A DNA stretch of 60,000 nucleotides from Enterobacteriaceae bacterium UBA2655 (GTDB taxonomy: Bacteria > Pseudomonadota > Gammaproteobacteria > Enterobacterales > Enterobacteriaceae), in assembly GCA_002359495.1 (NCBI GenBank), contig DENB01000017.1:1-60000 (forward strand). The letters are read 5' to 3'. Below are positions 59,576 to 60,000 of this stretch, piece after piece. A program made the position numbers and the translations under genes. Positions within the stretch are counted from its first letter, which is position 1; each line of letters begins with the position of its first letter. The notes below the pieces were generated by a model. The model was not told the origin of the DNA. It did no database searches and saw only the letters and a list, made by a program, of their open reading frames with translations.

Positions 59576-60000
59576 GTGACCATTGCTCTTGTGATAGGTA
59601 CACATGGTTGGGCAGCAGAACAGCTTCTGAAAACAACGGAAATGCTGCTGGGCGAACAGGAAAACGTCGCCTGGATCGATTTCGTCCCCGGAGAAAATGC
59701 GGAGACTCTGATTGAAAAATATCAGGCGCGCCTGCAGGATCTCGATGTCTCGCAGGGCGTGCTTTTCCTTGTCGATACCTGGGGAGGAAGCCCGTTTAAC
59801 GCAGCCAGTCGCGTCGTGGTCGATAAAGAGAATTACGATGTGGTCGCCGGGGTGAATGTCCCGATGCTGGTCGAAACCTTTATGGCCCGTGATGACAATC
59901 CCCCCTTCGCCGATCTGGTCGCGCTGGCGGTCGAAACCGGCCGCGAAGGCGTAAAAGCGTTGAGAACCGAGACGGCGCCGCCCCCGCCCGCCGCCGCGCC
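59576..60000 (+). CDS. manX: PTS mannose EIIAB component ManX (5' part)
   Basis: Cytoplasmic phosphocarrier of the mannose/glucose/glucosamine phosphotransferase system. The GTG at 59576 has GGAGG 6 nt upstream. The first 141 codons are present: a full EIIA domain with phospho-accepting His10 (G-T-H-G-W), T-W-G-G-S-P-F-N-A, then the start of the Pro/Ala linker to the EIIB domain. The gene continues beyond the window, with manY and manZ expected next. Confidence 0.95.
   Translation, partial: MTIALVIGTHGWAAEQLLKTTEMLLGEQENVAWIDFVPGENAETLIEKYQARLQDLDVSQGVLFLVDTWGGSPFNAASRVVVDKENYDVVAGVNVPMLVETFMARDDNPPFADLVALAVETGREGVKALRTETAPPPPAAA

Noticed and set aside
59448..59636. 62-codon minus-strand ORF overlapping the manX start
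   Set aside because: Overlaps the ribosome-binding site and first codons of manX; no start signal.

Overview
The window is a typical enterobacterial core-genome segment. Gene content, order and protein sequences match the Escherichia coli/Salmonella backbone closely, but the order is rearranged and some genes are missing. That pattern, a galU-ugd-epimerase cluster beside hns, and a stand-alone WbaP/WceG-type sugar-phosphate transferase point to the Erwiniaceae (Pantoea, Mixta or Erwinia). The genus is inferred, not proven. Coding density is high. There are no rRNA genes, insertion sequences, CRISPR arrays or intact prophages.

Layout. 0-9 kb: tdk and hns are divergent, followed by galU-ugd-UDP-glucuronate epimerase (sugar-nucleotide supply), rssB-rssA (RpoS turnover), ychJ, purU and a pair of identical tRNA-Tyr genes behind a stringent-type promoter. 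9-17.5 kb: xthA, ynjH-topB, ydjA, sppA, ansA-pncA, msrB-yeaC. 17.5-25.2 kb: gapA-yeaD, yeaE, mipA, then yeaG-yeaH behind a very good sigma-54 promoter. 25.2-27.2 kb: the only clearly accessory stretch, with a small Cys-rich protein gene, a 32-codon ORF, a structured region resembling phage C4/CI antisense RNA, and a lone Rha/KilAC phage-antirepressor gene. 27.4-43 kb: cvrA, a small unknown gene, wbaP-like, an MFS pump, dadA-dadX, ycgB, fadR, nhaB, dsbB, ycgN, ycgM, an MltB-type transglycosylase and ycgL. 43-60 kb: minCDE, rnd, fadD, yeaY, tsaB, yoaA, yoaB, yoaH, pabB, nudL, sdaA, a CSS-EAL phosphodiesterase, yoaE, and the start of manX, which runs off the right edge.

Functional links: galU and ugd make UDP-glucose and UDP-glucuronate, and the epimerase converts the latter to UDP-galacturonate. 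The wbaP-like enzyme could start an exopolysaccharide or O-antigen repeat unit. FadR and FadD belong to one fatty-acid regulon. DadA-DadX catabolise alanine. DsbB reoxidises DsbA, which may also control the CSS-type phosphodiesterase near 56 kb.

Most of the window is ordinary. The candidates most worth checking are the 25.2-27.2 kb segment (possible C4-like RNA plus antirepressor and small ORFs) and the long yoaE leader, which has two motifs reminiscent of the yybP-ykoY manganese riboswitch. Several starts were moved from the longest ORF to a conserved start with a better ribosome-binding site; each case is explained in its entry.
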